Shown one piece after another: positions 25,200-34,874 of a stretch of DNA of 56,864 bases. A program made the translations under genes and the position numbers. Position 1 is the stretch's first letter. Each line of letters begins with the position of its first letter. The DNA comes from an uncultured Prevotellaceae bacterium (GTDB lineage Bacteria; Bacteroidota; Bacteroidia; Bacteroidales; Bacteroidaceae): assembly GCA_902783165.1 (NCBI GenBank), contig CACZPU010000040.1:1-56864 (forward strand). Direction: 5' to 3'. The notes beneath the pieces were generated by a model. That model saw nothing but the letters and a program-made list of their open reading frames with translations. It ran no database searches and was not told where the DNA came from.

Positions 25200-26084
25200 A
25201 TGGAAGAGCGCCGAATCATACATGAAATCACTCCTTTGATGAGCAAGGATGTGCTCTATATTGCCGACAGGCATAAGCGTGAGTTTACATATCCTATACA
25301 TAACCATGGAGTTTTTGAACTTAACTTTGTGGAACATGCTCCAGGTGTTCGTCGCATCGTGGGTGACAGTAGTGAGATAATTGGCGAATACGACCTTGTT
25401 TTGATTACTAGTGCTGACCTTGAGCATGTTTGGGAACAGAACACTTGCAAGAGTGAAGATATTCGGGAAGTGACCATACAGTTCGACTTTGGCATGGGTG
25501 AGGATTCCATCTTCTGTCGCAATCCTTTTATATCTGTACGTAGAATGATGAATGAGGCGCGCAAGGGACTCGCTTTTCCCCTGAGCGCCATTATGCGTGT
25601 CTATAAAGATATCGATAATCTCAGTCAGATTGAAGACAGTTTCTATGCCCTCAGACAGTTCCTCACCATTTTGTATGAGTTGTCCAGATGTGAAGGCGCC
25701 CGTACCTTGGCATCGTCGAGTTATGCCAAGGTGGCTGTAGAAGACGATTCGCGCAGAATATTAAAAGTGAAAAACTTTATTGCCAAGAACTACATGGATG
25801 AGATAAGGCTTGCTCAGTTGGCCAGCATCGCAGGCATGAGTCCAAGTGCATTCAGTCGTTTCTTCAAATTGCATACTGGCAGGAATTTGAGTGACTATAT
25901 TATTGACATCCGTCTTGGCTATGCAGCGAGAATGTTAGTGGATACGGGGCACAGTATCTCAGAAATCAGTTTCGATTGCGGCTTCAATAACCTGAGCAAT
26001 TTCAATCGTATATTCAAACGTAAGAAAGGGTGCTCACCAAGCGAGTTTCGCGAGAATTATCGCAAAACCCGCATCATTATGTAA
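25200..26084 (+). CDS. AraC family transcriptional regulator
   Basis: The 294 residues have an N-terminal cupin-like sensor (YPIHNHGVFELNFVE) and a C-terminal pair of helix-turn-helix motifs: LAQLASIAGMSPSAFSRFFK and ISEISFDCGFNNLSNFNRIF, followed by the family's GCSPSEFRENYR. It starts one base after dapA and is therefore co-transcribed with it. A link to lysine metabolism is only positional; many AraC regulators of this shape control sugar or host-derived compound use. The ligand is unknown. Confidence 0.93.
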   Translation: MEERRIIHEITPLMSKDVLYIADRHKREFTYPIHNHGVFELNFVEHAPGVRRIVGDSSEIIGEYDLVLITSADLEHVWEQNTCKSEDIREVTIQFDFGMGEDSIFCRNPFISVRRMMNEARKGLAFPLSAIMRVYKDIDNLSQIEDSFYALRQFLTILYELSRCEGARTLASSSYAKVAVEDDSRRILKVKNFIAKNYMDEIRLAQLASIAGMSPSAFSRFFKLHTGRNLSDYIIDIRLGYAARMLVDTGHSISEISFDCGFNNLSNFNRIFKRKKGCSPSEFRENYRKTRIIM

Positions 26085-26140
26085 ATTGTTTGCATCAGCA
26101 TTCTTTTAGCCAACCAACTTCTGCTTGTCGGCTTCTCCAA

Positions 26141-27466
26141 TCATGTCCTTTCCTGTTTTGAACTGTTTCCTGTTGTAGGTTTCCGAGGCCCGGAAGTTTT
26201 CTTCTTTCTATATTTCTTTGATGAGCGTTGGTCCTTGTTGTGGTTGTGACGATGGAATACTGCTCTGCCTGTTCTTTTTGTCAGAGGTTTGTATTCTGGG
26301 CCTTCCATGCCGTTAGGTAAAGGAATCTTCTCGATGGTTTTCCCCAAGAATTTCTCTATGTATATGAAATCCTTGATTTCCCATCCTCTGACGAGAGTGA
26401 TGGCCGCTCCATCGCGGTTGGCACGGGCAGTTCGTCCTATACGGTGGACATAGTCTTCAGCGTCATGGGGAACGTCGTAGTTGATAACCATGGCAATGTC
26501 GTCAATGTCAATTCCTCTTGCCACAATGTCGGTTGCCACCAGTACATCCAAATGGCCGTTCTTGAACTTGTGCATGACGTCATCGCGCTCACTTTGGCTG
26601 AGGTCAGAGTGCATTTCTCCGCAATTGATACCCATTGTGAATAGTTCACGATAGATATCCTTCACTTTCAATTTACTTCCGGAGAAGACAATGACACGTT
26701 TCAGTTCATTGTTTTTGAACAGATGATGAATGATTCGGAGTTTTTGCGTCTCGTGACAAACGTAGGCGCTTTGCTTTATTTTTTCTGCAGGCTTGCTCAC
26801 CGCCAATTTCACGATAGCGGGATTCTTGAGGAGAGTCTTTGCCAGATCTTCTATTTTGTCAGGCATCGTGGCAGAAAACATAATGATCTGACAGTCTTTC
26901 GGAAGTAGTTTTGCAATGGCAAGAATGTCATCACTGAATCCCATGTCGAGCATTCTGTCTGCTTCATCGAGAATGAAAAACGATACTTTGCAAAGATCTA
27001 CGTTCCCCATCTTAATGTGGCTGCGTAGTCTGCCGGGGGTGGCAATGATAACGTCCGCACCCATTTTCATACTCTTGAATTCCTGGTCGTATCGGTTTCC
27101 GTCGTTTCCGCCATAGACAGCAAGACTGCTTACCTCCGGCATATAATATGCAAAGCCTTGCATGGCCTGGTCTATTTGTTGGGCAAGTTCCCTTGTGGGA
27201 CTCATCACAACGCAGTTGATGGCATCTTTTGGGAAAACAGTATGCTTGCCATTGGGGTAAGTATAGCTGCCGTCGTCCAGCATGCTAAGTATAGGAAGCA
27301 GATAGGCTGCTGTTTTTCCTGTTCCGGTTTGTGCAACGCCCAACAAATCTTTCCCATTGAGTATTTCTGGAATACATTTTTCCTGCACGGGAGTACAGGT
27401 TTTGAAATTCATGGCATCCAGTGCGTCGAGCGTGTTATCGTTGAGATCTAAATCATAAAAATCCAT
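26141..27466 (-). CDS. DEAD-box RNA helicase (RhlE-like)
   Basis: The 441 residues contain the full motif set: Q motif (CTPVQEKCIPEIL), motif I AQTGTGKT, PTRELAQQ, TPGRL, DEAD at about 178, SAT, and in the second domain VATDIVARGIDID and HRIGRTAR. A basic tail (KKYRKKKTSGPRKP) probably binds RNA. Such helicases unwind RNA in ribosome assembly and mRNA decay. A minus-strand TATCTTTG box (complement of 27479-27486) ends just 12 bases before the start codon, so the leader is very short. Confidence 0.96.
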   Translation of the reverse strand: MDFYDLDLNDNTLDALDAMNFKTCTPVQEKCIPEILNGKDLLGVAQTGTGKTAAYLLPILSMLDDGSYTYPNGKHTVFPKDAINCVVMSPTRELAQQIDQAMQGFAYYMPEVSSLAVYGGNDGNRYDQEFKSMKMGADVIIATPGRLRSHIKMGNVDLCKVSFFILDEADRMLDMGFSDDILAIAKLLPKDCQIIMFSATMPDKIEDLAKTLLKNPAIVKLAVSKPAEKIKQSAYVCHETQKLRIIHHLFKNNELKRVIVFSGSKLKVKDIYRELFTMGINCGEMHSDLSQSERDDVMHKFKNGHLDVLVATDIVARGIDIDDIAMVINYDVPHDAEDYVHRIGRTARANRDGAAITLVRGWEIKDFIYIEKFLGKTIEKIPLPNGMEGPEYKPLTKRTGRAVFHRHNHNKDQRSSKKYRKKKTSGPRKPTTGNSSKQERT

Positions 27467-27492
27467 ATTAATGGCTTACAAAGATAAATAAG

Positions 27493-28743
27493 TTAATTAG
27501 GTGCTTTTCTGTAGCAGAACCATGCTACAACAGCAAATATAATATTGGGTATCCAAGCTGCAAGCATAGGTGGCAGATTGGCATTGATGGCGAATGTAGA
27601 GCTGACGGTTTGGAGCATGATGTATCCAAAACTCAATGCAAGGCCTATGCCCAGATACAGTCCCATTCCGCCTTTTCGCTTTCTGGACGATAGCGACACG
27701 CCAATGGTGGTTAGGATAAAAGATGCAAATGAAGATGCTATTCGTTTGTGGTATTCCACTTCATATTGCACCACATTGCCCGACCCCCTGTCTATTTGCT
27801 TGCTGATATATTCACGCAGTTGTGGGCTGGTGAATGTCTCCTGCTGACCTTTGGAGAACACCAAGTCGGTGGGCTCCATCATAATGGTTGTGTCCAGCTT
27901 GGCACCGCTTGTTATTTTCTCCCTCAGACCTTTCAGTTCCCTGATTCTCCATTGGGTGGCTTTCCAGTGATGCTTTGAGTCGCTGATGGTGTCGTATTGA
28001 ATCTCCTGTGCTGTGAGATGGCTCACCAGTTTCTTGTTCTCAAACTTGTCAAGACAAAAGCCATATCCCTTCTTCATGGTGTTGTCGTAATGCTGAATAT
28101 AGGCTATAATGCCTTTTCCCACTTGCAACTGGACATTCTCAGCCGACGTGTTCTTTCGCTTGTTCTTATACATCGATTCAAAATTCTGGCGTATAATAGT
28201 TCCTTTGGGAATGACGTATGAACCCAGATAGAATGTCAGCAGCGAGATGAAGGCGGCAGAAATCATGTAAGGCCGCAATAGCCTTTTGAAGCTAACGCCG
28301 GCTGCAAGCATGGAAATAATTTCAGAATTGCCCGCCAGTTTTGATGTGAAGAAAATAACGGCAATAAATACAAAAAGAGGACTGAACAGGTTTGCGAAAT
28401 AGGGAACGAAATTCATGTAATAGTCCACGACGATAGCCCGGAATGGTGCATGGTATTGTGTGAACTTCGCAAGATTCTCATTAAAGTCAAAGACGATGGA
28501 GATACTGATTATCAATGCAATAGCAAAGAAATAAGTACCAATGAATTTCCGGATGATATACCAGTCGAGTTTTTTCAGAAAGCGCAATGGATTGATTCTG
28601 TTTAGCTTTCTTGCAAGTACGCGCGCATGATGAGCCAGCCACGACCAAGCCGCGACCAGCCAGTGAAGATTCCTGTTGAACCATCTTCCTGCTTTCAGCA
28701 ATTTGCGGTGTTTTCTAATTCTTTTGTATTCCATCACACTCAC
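27493..28743 (-). CDS. LptF/LptG-type lipopolysaccharide export permease
   Basis: This 416-residue membrane protein belongs to the YjgP/YjgQ family, which with LptB and LptC extracts lipopolysaccharide from the inner membrane. Membrane segments are near residues 68-88, 115-140, 160-185 and three in the C-terminal 100 residues; a periplasmic beta-jellyroll lies between (about 200-330). The first 56 residues are basic and Trp/His-rich and extend beyond the family's usual start (about LKKLDWYIIRKF). I see no convincing internal start codon. It lies 19 bases after tgt, in the lon-tgt transcription unit. By length and sequence it resembles LptG more than LptF. Confidence 0.9.
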   Translation of the reverse strand: MSVMEYKRIRKHRKLLKAGRWFNRNLHWLVAAWSWLAHHARVLARKLNRINPLRFLKKLDWYIIRKFIGTYFFAIALIISISIVFDFNENLAKFTQYHAPFRAIVVDYYMNFVPYFANLFSPLFVFIAVIFFTSKLAGNSEIISMLAAGVSFKRLLRPYMISAAFISLLTFYLGSYVIPKGTIIRQNFESMYKNKRKNTSAENVQLQVGKGIIAYIQHYDNTMKKGYGFCLDKFENKKLVSHLTAQEIQYDTISDSKHHWKATQWRIRELKGLREKITSGAKLDTTIMMEPTDLVFSKGQQETFTSPQLREYISKQIDRGSGNVVQYEVEYHKRIASSFASFILTTIGVSLSSRKRKGGMGLYLGIGLALSFGYIMLQTVSSTFAINANLPPMLAAWIPNIIFAVVAWFCYRKAPN

Positions 28744-28762
28744 TTATTCTTCTGTATTCCTG

Positions 28763-29890
28763 TCATACTCTTCGCCCAAGATTATCAATAACGCCAGCTT
28801 TCCACTGAACAAAATCGCCTTGTTCGATATGTTTGCGTGCATCGCCCACAAGTCGGAGGTAGAACGACAGATTGTGTATGCTGGCAATCTGCATGGCCAA
28901 CAGTTCCTGTGCTTTGAAGAGATGGTGCAGATAGGCTTTCGAGTGGATCCTGTCTATCAGGCATCCTTCAGGGTCAATGGGTGAGAAGTCTGCTTCCCAC
29001 TTCTTGTTTCGCATGTTCATGGTTCCTTCGTAGGTGAACAACATGGCATTCCGTCCGTTTCGGGTCGGCATCACGCAGTCGAACATGTCGACACCTCGTT
29101 CGATGGCTTCCAATATGTTTTGTGGCGTTCCCACACCCATCAGATATCTGGGCTTGTCTTTTGGAAGGATGCCGTTAACCACTTCTATCATCTCGTACAT
29201 TACCTCCGTTGGCTCGCCCACGGCCAGACCGCCAATGGCATTGCCGTCGGCTCCTTTGTCGGCTATATACTTTGCTGCCTCGGTGCGCAGGTCTTTGTAA
29301 GTACATCCTTGAACGATAGGGAACAGGCATTGGTCGTATCCGTAGAGTGGGGAAGTCTCTTCAAATCTCTTGAGGCATCGGTCAAGCCATCGTTGTGTCA
29401 GTTTCAAACTGTCCTTAGCATATTGATAGTCGCTTTGTCCTGGAGGGCATTCGTCGAAAGCCATCATAATATCTGCGCCAATTACACGCTGAGTGTCAAT
29501 CACGTTTTCGGGCGTGAAGATGTGTTTGGAACCATCGATATGCGAACGGAATTCGCAACCTTCCTCGCGCAATTTCCTTATTCCTGTCAGCGAGAACACC
29601 TGGAATCCACCACTATCGGTTAGTATGGGCCTGTCCCATGTGTTGAAGCGGTGCAGCCCCCCTGCTTTCCTAAGCACTTCGAGACCTGGACGCAGATACA
29701 GGTGATAGGTGTTTCCGAGTATGATTTGTGCTTTAACCTGCTCGCGCAATTCACTGAAATGCACACCTTTAACGGAACCTGCCGTTCCCACAGGCATGAA
29801 GATGGGTGTCTCTATTTGTCCGTGGGCGGTTGTGATGAGCCCCGTTCGTGCATCGCTTGCCGGGTCGGTGTGTTGTAACTCAAAAGTCAT
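28763..29890 (-). CDS. tgt: tRNA-guanine transglycosylase (queuosine synthesis)
   Basis: Tgt exchanges G34 of GUN tRNAs for the queuosine precursor. The 375 residues show the active-site blocks LTDSGGFQVFSL (Asp92), GGLAVGE and FDCVMPTRNGRN (nucleophile Asp271). The zinc site is unusual: the bacterial CxCxxC...H ligands fall at Glu308, Cys310, Asp313 and His339, so two of three Cys are replaced by acidic residues. This looks like a lineage feature. The start codon overlaps the lon stop (ATGA), giving translational coupling. Confidence 0.96.
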   Translation of the reverse strand: MTFELQHTDPASDARTGLITTAHGQIETPIFMPVGTAGSVKGVHFSELREQVKAQIILGNTYHLYLRPGLEVLRKAGGLHRFNTWDRPILTDSGGFQVFSLTGIRKLREEGCEFRSHIDGSKHIFTPENVIDTQRVIGADIMMAFDECPPGQSDYQYAKDSLKLTQRWLDRCLKRFEETSPLYGYDQCLFPIVQGCTYKDLRTEAAKYIADKGADGNAIGGLAVGEPTEVMYEMIEVVNGILPKDKPRYLMGVGTPQNILEAIERGVDMFDCVMPTRNGRNAMLFTYEGTMNMRNKKWEADFSPIDPEGCLIDRIHSKAYLHHLFKAQELLAMQIASIHNLSFYLRLVGDARKHIEQGDFVQWKAGVIDNLGRRV

Positions 29891-32343
29891 TTCTTTTCTT
29901 CTTCAATGGTGAAAGGAACAGGATGGCTTACAATTTCGTCGGTAAGGGCAAAATCCCACACATCTTGCACGTTTTCCACATAATGGAATTCAACTCCCTT
30001 GAGATACACATCGGGAATCTCGTCGATATCTTTCTTGTTGTCTTTACACATCACGATGTCGGTGATGCCAGCGCGCTTGGCGGCAAGAATCTTTTCTTTG
30101 ATTCCGCCAACGGGCAGCACTTTCCCACGAAGTGTTATTTCGCCAGTCATGGCTGTGTTCTTACGCACTTTGCGCTGGGTGAGTGCCGAAGCAATGGATG
30201 TGGCGATGGTGATACCAGCCGAGGGACCGTCTTTGGGCGTCGCGCCTTCTGGAACGTGAATGTGTATGTTCCAATTGTCAAAGATGCGATAGTCGATGTT
30301 GAGCGTTTCGGCGTGTGCCTTGACATATTCAAGAGCCAGCACGGCACTCTCTTTCATCACATCGCCAAGATTGCCCGTCAGGGTGAGTTTCGAGCCTTTT
30401 CCTTTGCTGAGGCTTGTCTCGATGAACAGTATCTCGCCACCTACGCTGGTCCATGCCAATCCTGTCACCACTCCAGCGTATTCATTACCTTGGTAGATGT
30501 CGCGATAGAATGGCGGCTTGCCCAGCAGGCTTTCTATTTCGTTTGGAGAAATCTTCTCGTAGGGCAGTGCTCCGTCTTTTGCCTTGATGAAAGCCAATTT
30601 GCGCAGGGCTTTGTTTATTTGTTTTTCAAGCTGTCTGACACCGCTCTCACGTGTATATTGTTCTATTATTTTTTCAGTGGCTGCTTTCGTGAACTGCAGT
30701 TTCTTGTCTTTGTTCAGACCTGTGTTCTCTTTCTCTTTTGGAATGAGATGGCGCTTTGCTATCTCTATTTTCTCTTCTGTGATATACCCATTCACCTCGA
30801 TGATTTCCATTCGGTCGAGCAGAGGACGAGGTATGGTGTTCAGGTCGTTGGCTGTTGCAATGAACAACACCTTCGACAAGTCGTAGTCCACGTCAAGATA
30901 GTTGTCGTGGAAAGCATAGTTCTGCTCAGGGTCGAGCACTTCAAGCATGGCCGATGAGGGGTCTCCGTTGATAGTGTTCTGTGTCACCTTGTCTATCTCG
31001 TCGAGGACAAAGACCGGATTAGACGAACCTGCCTTCTGTATGGCCTTGATGATACGACCGGGCATAGCTCCCACATAGGTGCGGCGGTGCCCACGTATTT
31101 CCGATTCATCGTGCATGCCTCCCAACGAAATGCGGATGTATTTGCGCTTCATGGCTTGGGCAATGCTCTTGCCTAAAGACGTTTTGCCAACTCCCGGAGG
31201 ACCGTAGAGGCAGATGATGGGCGATTTCAGGTCGCCGCGAAGACTGAGTACAGCCATGTATTCCAATATGCGCTCCTTCACCTTCTCCATTCCGTAATGG
31301 TCCTTGTCGAGTATTTTCTGTGCTCTCGAAAGATTCAAGTCGTCTTGTGTGTACTCACCCCAAGGGAGCGAAACCATGGTTTGAAGGTAGTTCAGCTGTA
31401 CGCTATACTCGGGCGACTGCTGGTTGAGCATATCCAGTTTGTCAATTTCTTTCAGGAAAGTGGCTTCCACCTCTTTGCTCCATTTCTTCTTCAGGGCCTT
31501 GTCGAGCAATTCCTTGCGTTCGGGGGAGCCTTCGCCATTGCCTAACTCCTCCTTGATGTTCTTGATTTGTTGTTGCAGGAAATACTCGCGTTGTTGTTCG
31601 TCGAGGTCTTCGCGTGTCTTTGTTCGGATGTCTTGTTTCAGTTCCATGAGCTGTTGCTCGCGGTGCATGATTTTAAGAACGTTGATCACACGTTCCTTCA
31701 AGTTGCTCTCCTCCAGCAGTTTCATTTTCTCGCTGATGTCGAACGGCATGCTCGAGCATATGAAGTTGAGCAATATCAGGTTGTTGTTAATGTTCTGAAT
31801 GGCGAATTGGGCTTCGTCGGGGATTTCTTCGTTTTGCTTCACAAAGTCCACCACATTTTTCCTCAAGTCTTCAACGGCTGTGGAAAACACGGGGTCATTA
31901 TCATCTGGAATGACTTCGGGCTGTTTCACAACTATACCGTTGTAGTGAGGGCTTTGGCTTGTGAGGCTTCCCAGTTTGCAGCGACCTAACGACTGCACGA
32001 TGACCGACATGTTGTTGCCGGGACCGGGAAGCTCAAGGACACGGATGACGCGAGCGAACACACCGAAGTCGTATATGTCTGTTCTGCTTGGATTTTCCAC
32101 ATTGGCGTCTTTTTGAGAGAACACTGCAAAGATGGTGTCTGGATACTCTTTCAGCTTGTTCACGAGATTGATGCTGGCACTCCTTCCCACCATGATGGGC
32201 GTGACAACCCCTGGGAAAAGCACAAGATTTCTGGTGATAAGCAGGGGGAGCTCTCCCTCCTGTCCGTCTTCAAAGAGTTTGGAAATATCTCCCTCATAGT
32301 CGGCAATCATGGAGAAAACGTTGTTATTCTGATTTCTTTTCAT
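29887..32343 (-). CDS. lon: ATP-dependent protease Lon
   Basis: The 818 residues have the Lon substrate-binding N domain, a central coiled region, an AAA+ domain ([15 protein letters not shown]; Walker [10 protein letters not shown]) and a C-terminal protease domain with catalytic Ser708 in [10 protein letters not shown] and the paired Lys about 43 residues later. Lon degrades misfolded and regulatory cytoplasmic proteins. It heads a lon-tgt-lptG unit; its stop overlaps the tgt start by 4 bases. A minus-strand TACCTTTG box (complement of 32368-32375) lies about 25 bases upstream of the start codon. Confidence 0.98.
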   Translation of the reverse strand: MKRNQNNNVFSMIADYEGDISKLFEDGQEGELPLLITRNLVLFPGVVTPIMVGRSASINLVNKLKEYPDTIFAVFSQKDANVENPSRTDIYDFGVFARVIRVLELPGPGNNMSVIVQSLGRCKLGSLTSQSPHYNGIVVKQPEVIPDDNDPVFSTAVEDLRKNVVDFVKQNEEIPDEAQFAIQNINNNLILLNFICSSMPFDISEKMKLLEESNLKERVINVLKIMHREQQLMELKQDIRTKTREDLDEQQREYFLQQQIKNIKEELGNGEGSPERKELLDKALKKKWSKEVEATFLKEIDKLDMLNQQSPEYSVQLNYLQTMVSLPWGEYTQDDLNLSRAQKILDKDHYGMEKVKERILEYMAVLSLRGDLKSPIICLYGPPGVGKTSLGKSIAQAMKRKYIRISLGGMHDESEIRGHRRTYVGAMPGRIIKAIQKAGSSNPVFVLDEIDKVTQNTINGDPSSAMLEVLDPEQNYAFHDNYLDVDYDLSKVLFIATANDLNTIPRPLLDRMEIIEVNGYITEEKIEIAKRHLIPKEKENTGLNKDKKLQFTKAATEKIIEQYTRESGVRQLEKQINKALRKLAFIKAKDGALPYEKISPNEIESLLGKPPFYRDIYQGNEYAGVVTGLAWTSVGGEILFIETSLSKGKGSKLTLTGNLGDVMKESAVLALEYVKAHAETLNIDYRIFDNWNIHIHVPEGATPKDGPSAGITIATSIASALTQRKVRKNTAMTGEITLRGKVLPVGGIKEKILAAKRAGITDIVMCKDNKKDIDEIPDVYLKGVEFHYVENVQDVWDFALTDEIVSHPVPFTIEEEKK

Positions 32344-32367
32344 ATATTCCTTTTTTCATTTGGGATG

Positions 32368-32375
32368 CAAAGGTA
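32368..32375 (-). promoter_or_regulatory. -7 box of the lon promoter
   Basis: On the minus strand the sequence reads TACCTTTG, a perfect TAnnTTTG. The -33 element is not clear. The leader would be about 20 bases. Confidence 0.55.
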
Positions 32376-32451
32376 CTACTTTTATTTGATAATATGGTAT
32401 GTGGAATTGATAATAAAAATTAATTAGGTGTTAAGTCTCGGTTTTTTTCCT

Positions 32452-32459
32452 TATTTTTG
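32452..32459 (+). promoter_or_regulatory. -7 box of the trmN6 promoter, next to the start codon
   Basis: TATTTTTG at 32452-32459 ends eight bases before the ATG at 32468. A leader of about four bases is implied. No strong -33 element is seen. Confidence 0.5.
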
Positions 32460-32467
32460 CACCTGAT

Positions 32468-33163
32468 ATGTCGAATGATTTCTTTCGCTTCAAGCAATTC
32501 ACCGTATGGCAGGACAAGTGTGCCATGAAGGTGGGCACCGACGGAGTGCTCTTGGGAGCGTGGGCAAACGGTGGCCGTTGCATGCTCGACATTGGCTCGG
32601 GCACTGCTCTCGTTTCGCTCATGTTAGCCCAGCGGTTTCCTCAAGGACAGGTCGTTGGAGTTGAAATCGACCATGATGCCTGCGAACAGGCAAGACAAAA
32701 TGTGGCTTTGTCTCCTTTCAAGGCGCGCGTCTCTATTTGTGAAAGTGCCATACAGACCTATACTCCAGAAGGGGAAATACACTCTTTTGACTGCATCGTT
32801 AGCAATCCCCCCTTTTTCCAGCATTCGTTGAGCAGTCCCGATTTGAAGAGAAATCTGGCTCGGCATAGTGACACTTTGTCTTATGGCGATTTGTTTCAAG
32901 CAGTAGACAGACTCTTGAGCAGCGATGGAGAATTCTCTGTTGTCATACCTGCCGATTGCCGTTCGGCCTTCGAAACCGAGTCTGTGATGTGGGGATTCTT
33001 CCTTTCGCGTATCTGTTCGGTGCGAACTGTAGCCCACAAACCTCCGAAGCGCTATTTGCTTGCGTTCAGACATCATCCTTCTGAAGTGGTTCAATCATCC
33101 GATTTGGTGATTCATTCCGAGCAATATAATAGGCTGGTAAAAGACTTTTACATAAATTTATAG
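32468..33163 (+). CDS. tRNA1(Val) adenine-37 N6-methyltransferase (TrmN6/YfiC)
   Basis: The 231 residues fit the YfiC family: the FRFKQFTVWQDKCAMKVGTDGVLLG opening motif region at about 6-30, the SAM-binding loop LDIGSGTALVSL (residues 40-51), Asp/Glu in VVGVEID and the catalytic NPPFF at 113-117. It methylates N6 of A37 in tRNA1(Val) in characterised members. It is divergent from lon and has its own promoter. The NPPFF motif excludes the ordinary rRNA methyltransferase families. Confidence 0.93.
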   Translation: MSNDFFRFKQFTVWQDKCAMKVGTDGVLLGAWANGGRCMLDIGSGTALVSLMLAQRFPQGQVVGVEIDHDACEQARQNVALSPFKARVSICESAIQTYTPEGEIHSFDCIVSNPPFFQHSLSSPDLKRNLARHSDTLSYGDLFQAVDRLLSSDGEFSVVIPADCRSAFETESVMWGFFLSRICSVRTVAHKPPKRYLLAFRHHPSEVVQSSDLVIHSEQYNRLVKDFYINL

Positions 33164-33464
33164 TCTGCATTTTCTGTTCAAATGCAGACGTGAATCCTAC
33201 AGAATGCTCACTGGGCGTATTTTCCTTGTTTATTCTTAGGTTATTTATTGCAGTTGTACATCTTATATGTACAACTTGTACATCTTATATGTACAGCTTG
33301 TACATCTTATATGTACGGTTCTTGTTGCTAATTCTGTATGTTTTGAAACATTCTTTGTCGAGAACGCAAATGACAATCCAAATGGAATAAAATGTTATAA
33401 AGAAGATAGGAAATTGAATAAAACTTTACAATGTTTTGTTTATCTGTTTGCACATGTCAGCCTC
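33164..33464. other. Convergent intergenic region with palindromic array
   Basis: This 301-base stretch lies between the 3' ends of trmN6 and the lipid kinase gene. It holds the 22-base palindromic array (33253-33319) and little else. I see no ordinary terminator with a T-tract; the array's hairpins could serve instead. Open frames across the region are shadows. Confidence 0.6.
33253..33319. repeat. Three tandem 22-bp palindromic units
   Basis: Three 22-base units start at 33254, 33276 and 33298. Each contains TTGTACAT, the five bases CTTAT, then ATGTACAA or a close variant (ATGTACAG, ATGTACGG). The first copy has a perfect nine-base inverted repeat (33253-33275). In RNA each would fold as a short hairpin; in DNA each is a two-fold symmetric site repeated every two helical turns. 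Confidence 0.95.
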
Positions 33465-34496
33465 TTATTCCAGATTCTTCAGCCTTCTGAGAAGAACCTT
33501 GTTCATGGCTTGGATGTGGCGGCTTTGCCGGGTGATGTCTTCCCTCATGGCATTGAGGTCGCTGAAGAATTCACTGAAAGCGTTCTGTACCAAGTTGGGT
33601 CGGCGCCGTGTCTTGTCAGCATCTGGGTTCACAACCACGTTGATGCCCTTGCTGACCATTTGGATGTCTACATCAGCATCGGTCATAATCGGGTCGCCGT
33701 CGTAGTGAATCCATCCGGCCTGCTTGCGGTGGATGTGCAGGTGCTTTGTCTTGAATGTCTTTATTTTCTGGTTCTTGTCAAGTGTCTTGTTCATCATTTC
33801 GATGGCCACTTGTGGCGCTTCCAAAGCGTCGAAAGGCTCCATGATGATAATGTCGAGCAGCCCGTCGCTCATTGATGCCTGTGGGGCGATATAGGCATTG
33901 TTGCCGTATTGTGAGGCATTGGCGCATGAAATGAGGAACGCCTTATGTATGGTTGTGCCGCTTTCGTCCTCAATCTGGTAGGTTTCGGGCTTGTAGGTGA
34001 GCCCTTCTTTGAGCACATTTTCAATATATGTGAGTTTTCCGCGTTTGCCGGCTTCGGCGAATTTCATGCTGATGAATGCGTCGAACCCCATTCCGCAAGT
34101 GCAAAAGAAGGGAATGTTGTTGATGATTCCGTAGTCGAGTTTGTGTATTTGGCATTGGTTGATTACCTCAATGCTCTTGCGAAGATCCATCGGCAGCATC
34201 AAGTGGCGTGCCAATCCGTTGCCCGAACCGCATGGAAGAATGCCGAGGGCAGTGTCGGATTGCACGAGCGAACGAGCCACTTCGTTTACCGTTCCGTCGC
34301 CTCCCACGGCGACAACAATGTCGGTTCCTTTTTCCTTTTCGTGCTTTGCCAGTTCAACGGCATGGCCTGCATATTCGGTTTCTAATATGCTGTATTCGAA
34401 GAGCTGTTGGTCGAGGCTCTCCTTTATCATTTTCGGGATTCCGGCTTTTTTCACCGTTCCCGAAATTGGGTTCATGATAAATGCTATTCGTTTCAT
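33465..34496 (-). CDS. Diacylglycerol/sphingoid-type lipid kinase (DagK/YegS family)
   Basis: The start at 34496 gives 343 residues; a longer frame from 34514 begins inside the promoter -7 box (complement of 34512-34519) and is excluded. The kinase signature VAVGGDGTVNEVAR is near residues 58-71, with PCGSGNGLARHL next, both binding ATP, and a beta-rich C-terminal lipid-binding domain. The family phosphorylates diacylglycerol, ceramide or sphingoid bases. The divergent neighbour is serine palmitoyltransferase, which makes a sphingoid or ceramide substrate conceivable; diacylglycerol remains equally possible. Confidence 0.9.
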   Translation of the reverse strand: MKRIAFIMNPISGTVKKAGIPKMIKESLDQQLFEYSILETEYAGHAVELAKHEKEKGTDIVVAVGGDGTVNEVARSLVQSDTALGILPCGSGNGLARHLMLPMDLRKSIEVINQCQIHKLDYGIINNIPFFCTCGMGFDAFISMKFAEAGKRGKLTYIENVLKEGLTYKPETYQIEDESGTTIHKAFLISCANASQYGNNAYIAPQASMSDGLLDIIIMEPFDALEAPQVAIEMMNKTLDKNQKIKTFKTKHLHIHRKQAGWIHYDGDPIMTDADVDIQMVSKGINVVVNPDADKTRRRPNLVQNAFSEFFSDLNAMREDITRQSRHIQAMNKVLLRRLKNLE

Positions 34497-34874
34497 TCTT
34501 AAAGTCGGGTGCAAAAATACGAAATAAAGCTGAAATATAGAAATGATTATGGAAGATTAACGAATTTCTTGTGAGGCTAGTGGTGGTTTCAGCCATTGTC
34601 GGAACCCTTCAGAAGCATCATTTACGCGACATGTCTGTGTGATTATGATGTGATATTTGCGACATATATAGGAAGTTCTGCTTTCTTTCGATGATGCCTT
34701 CAATTTGGTGTCTTGCCAATTCTTTCACGTTGGTTGAATGTTAACTATTTTTCGCAAATAAAGATAATCTTACAATTAAAATGCAATTTTCTTGAAAAAA
34801 AATGGGCAGATTAAGTATTTTTTCGTATCTTTGCAGCCTGTTACATTTAATGTTAATTATACACCTATATTAAT
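34497..34874. other. Divergent intergenic region between the lipid kinase and Spt genes
   Basis: About 380 AT-rich bases. It contains the minus-strand -7 box TATTTTTG of the kinase gene (complement of 34512-34519) and the plus-strand TATCTTTG of the Spt gene (34826-34833). Between them I see no gene, RNA or repeat. Confidence 0.6.
34826..34833 (+). promoter_or_regulatory. -7 box of the serine palmitoyltransferase gene
   Basis: TATCTTTG is a perfect -7 box; the -33 position (near 34803-34806) is weak. The start codon is 41 bases beyond the box. Confidence 0.6.

Noticed and set aside
29848-30957. 369-codon plus-strand frame opposite lon
   Set aside because: It is a shadow of the lon and tgt genes, which have full domain evidence.
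34497-34514. Upstream start for the lipid kinase gene
   Set aside because: It lies inside the predicted promoter -7 box, so it would not be transcribed.
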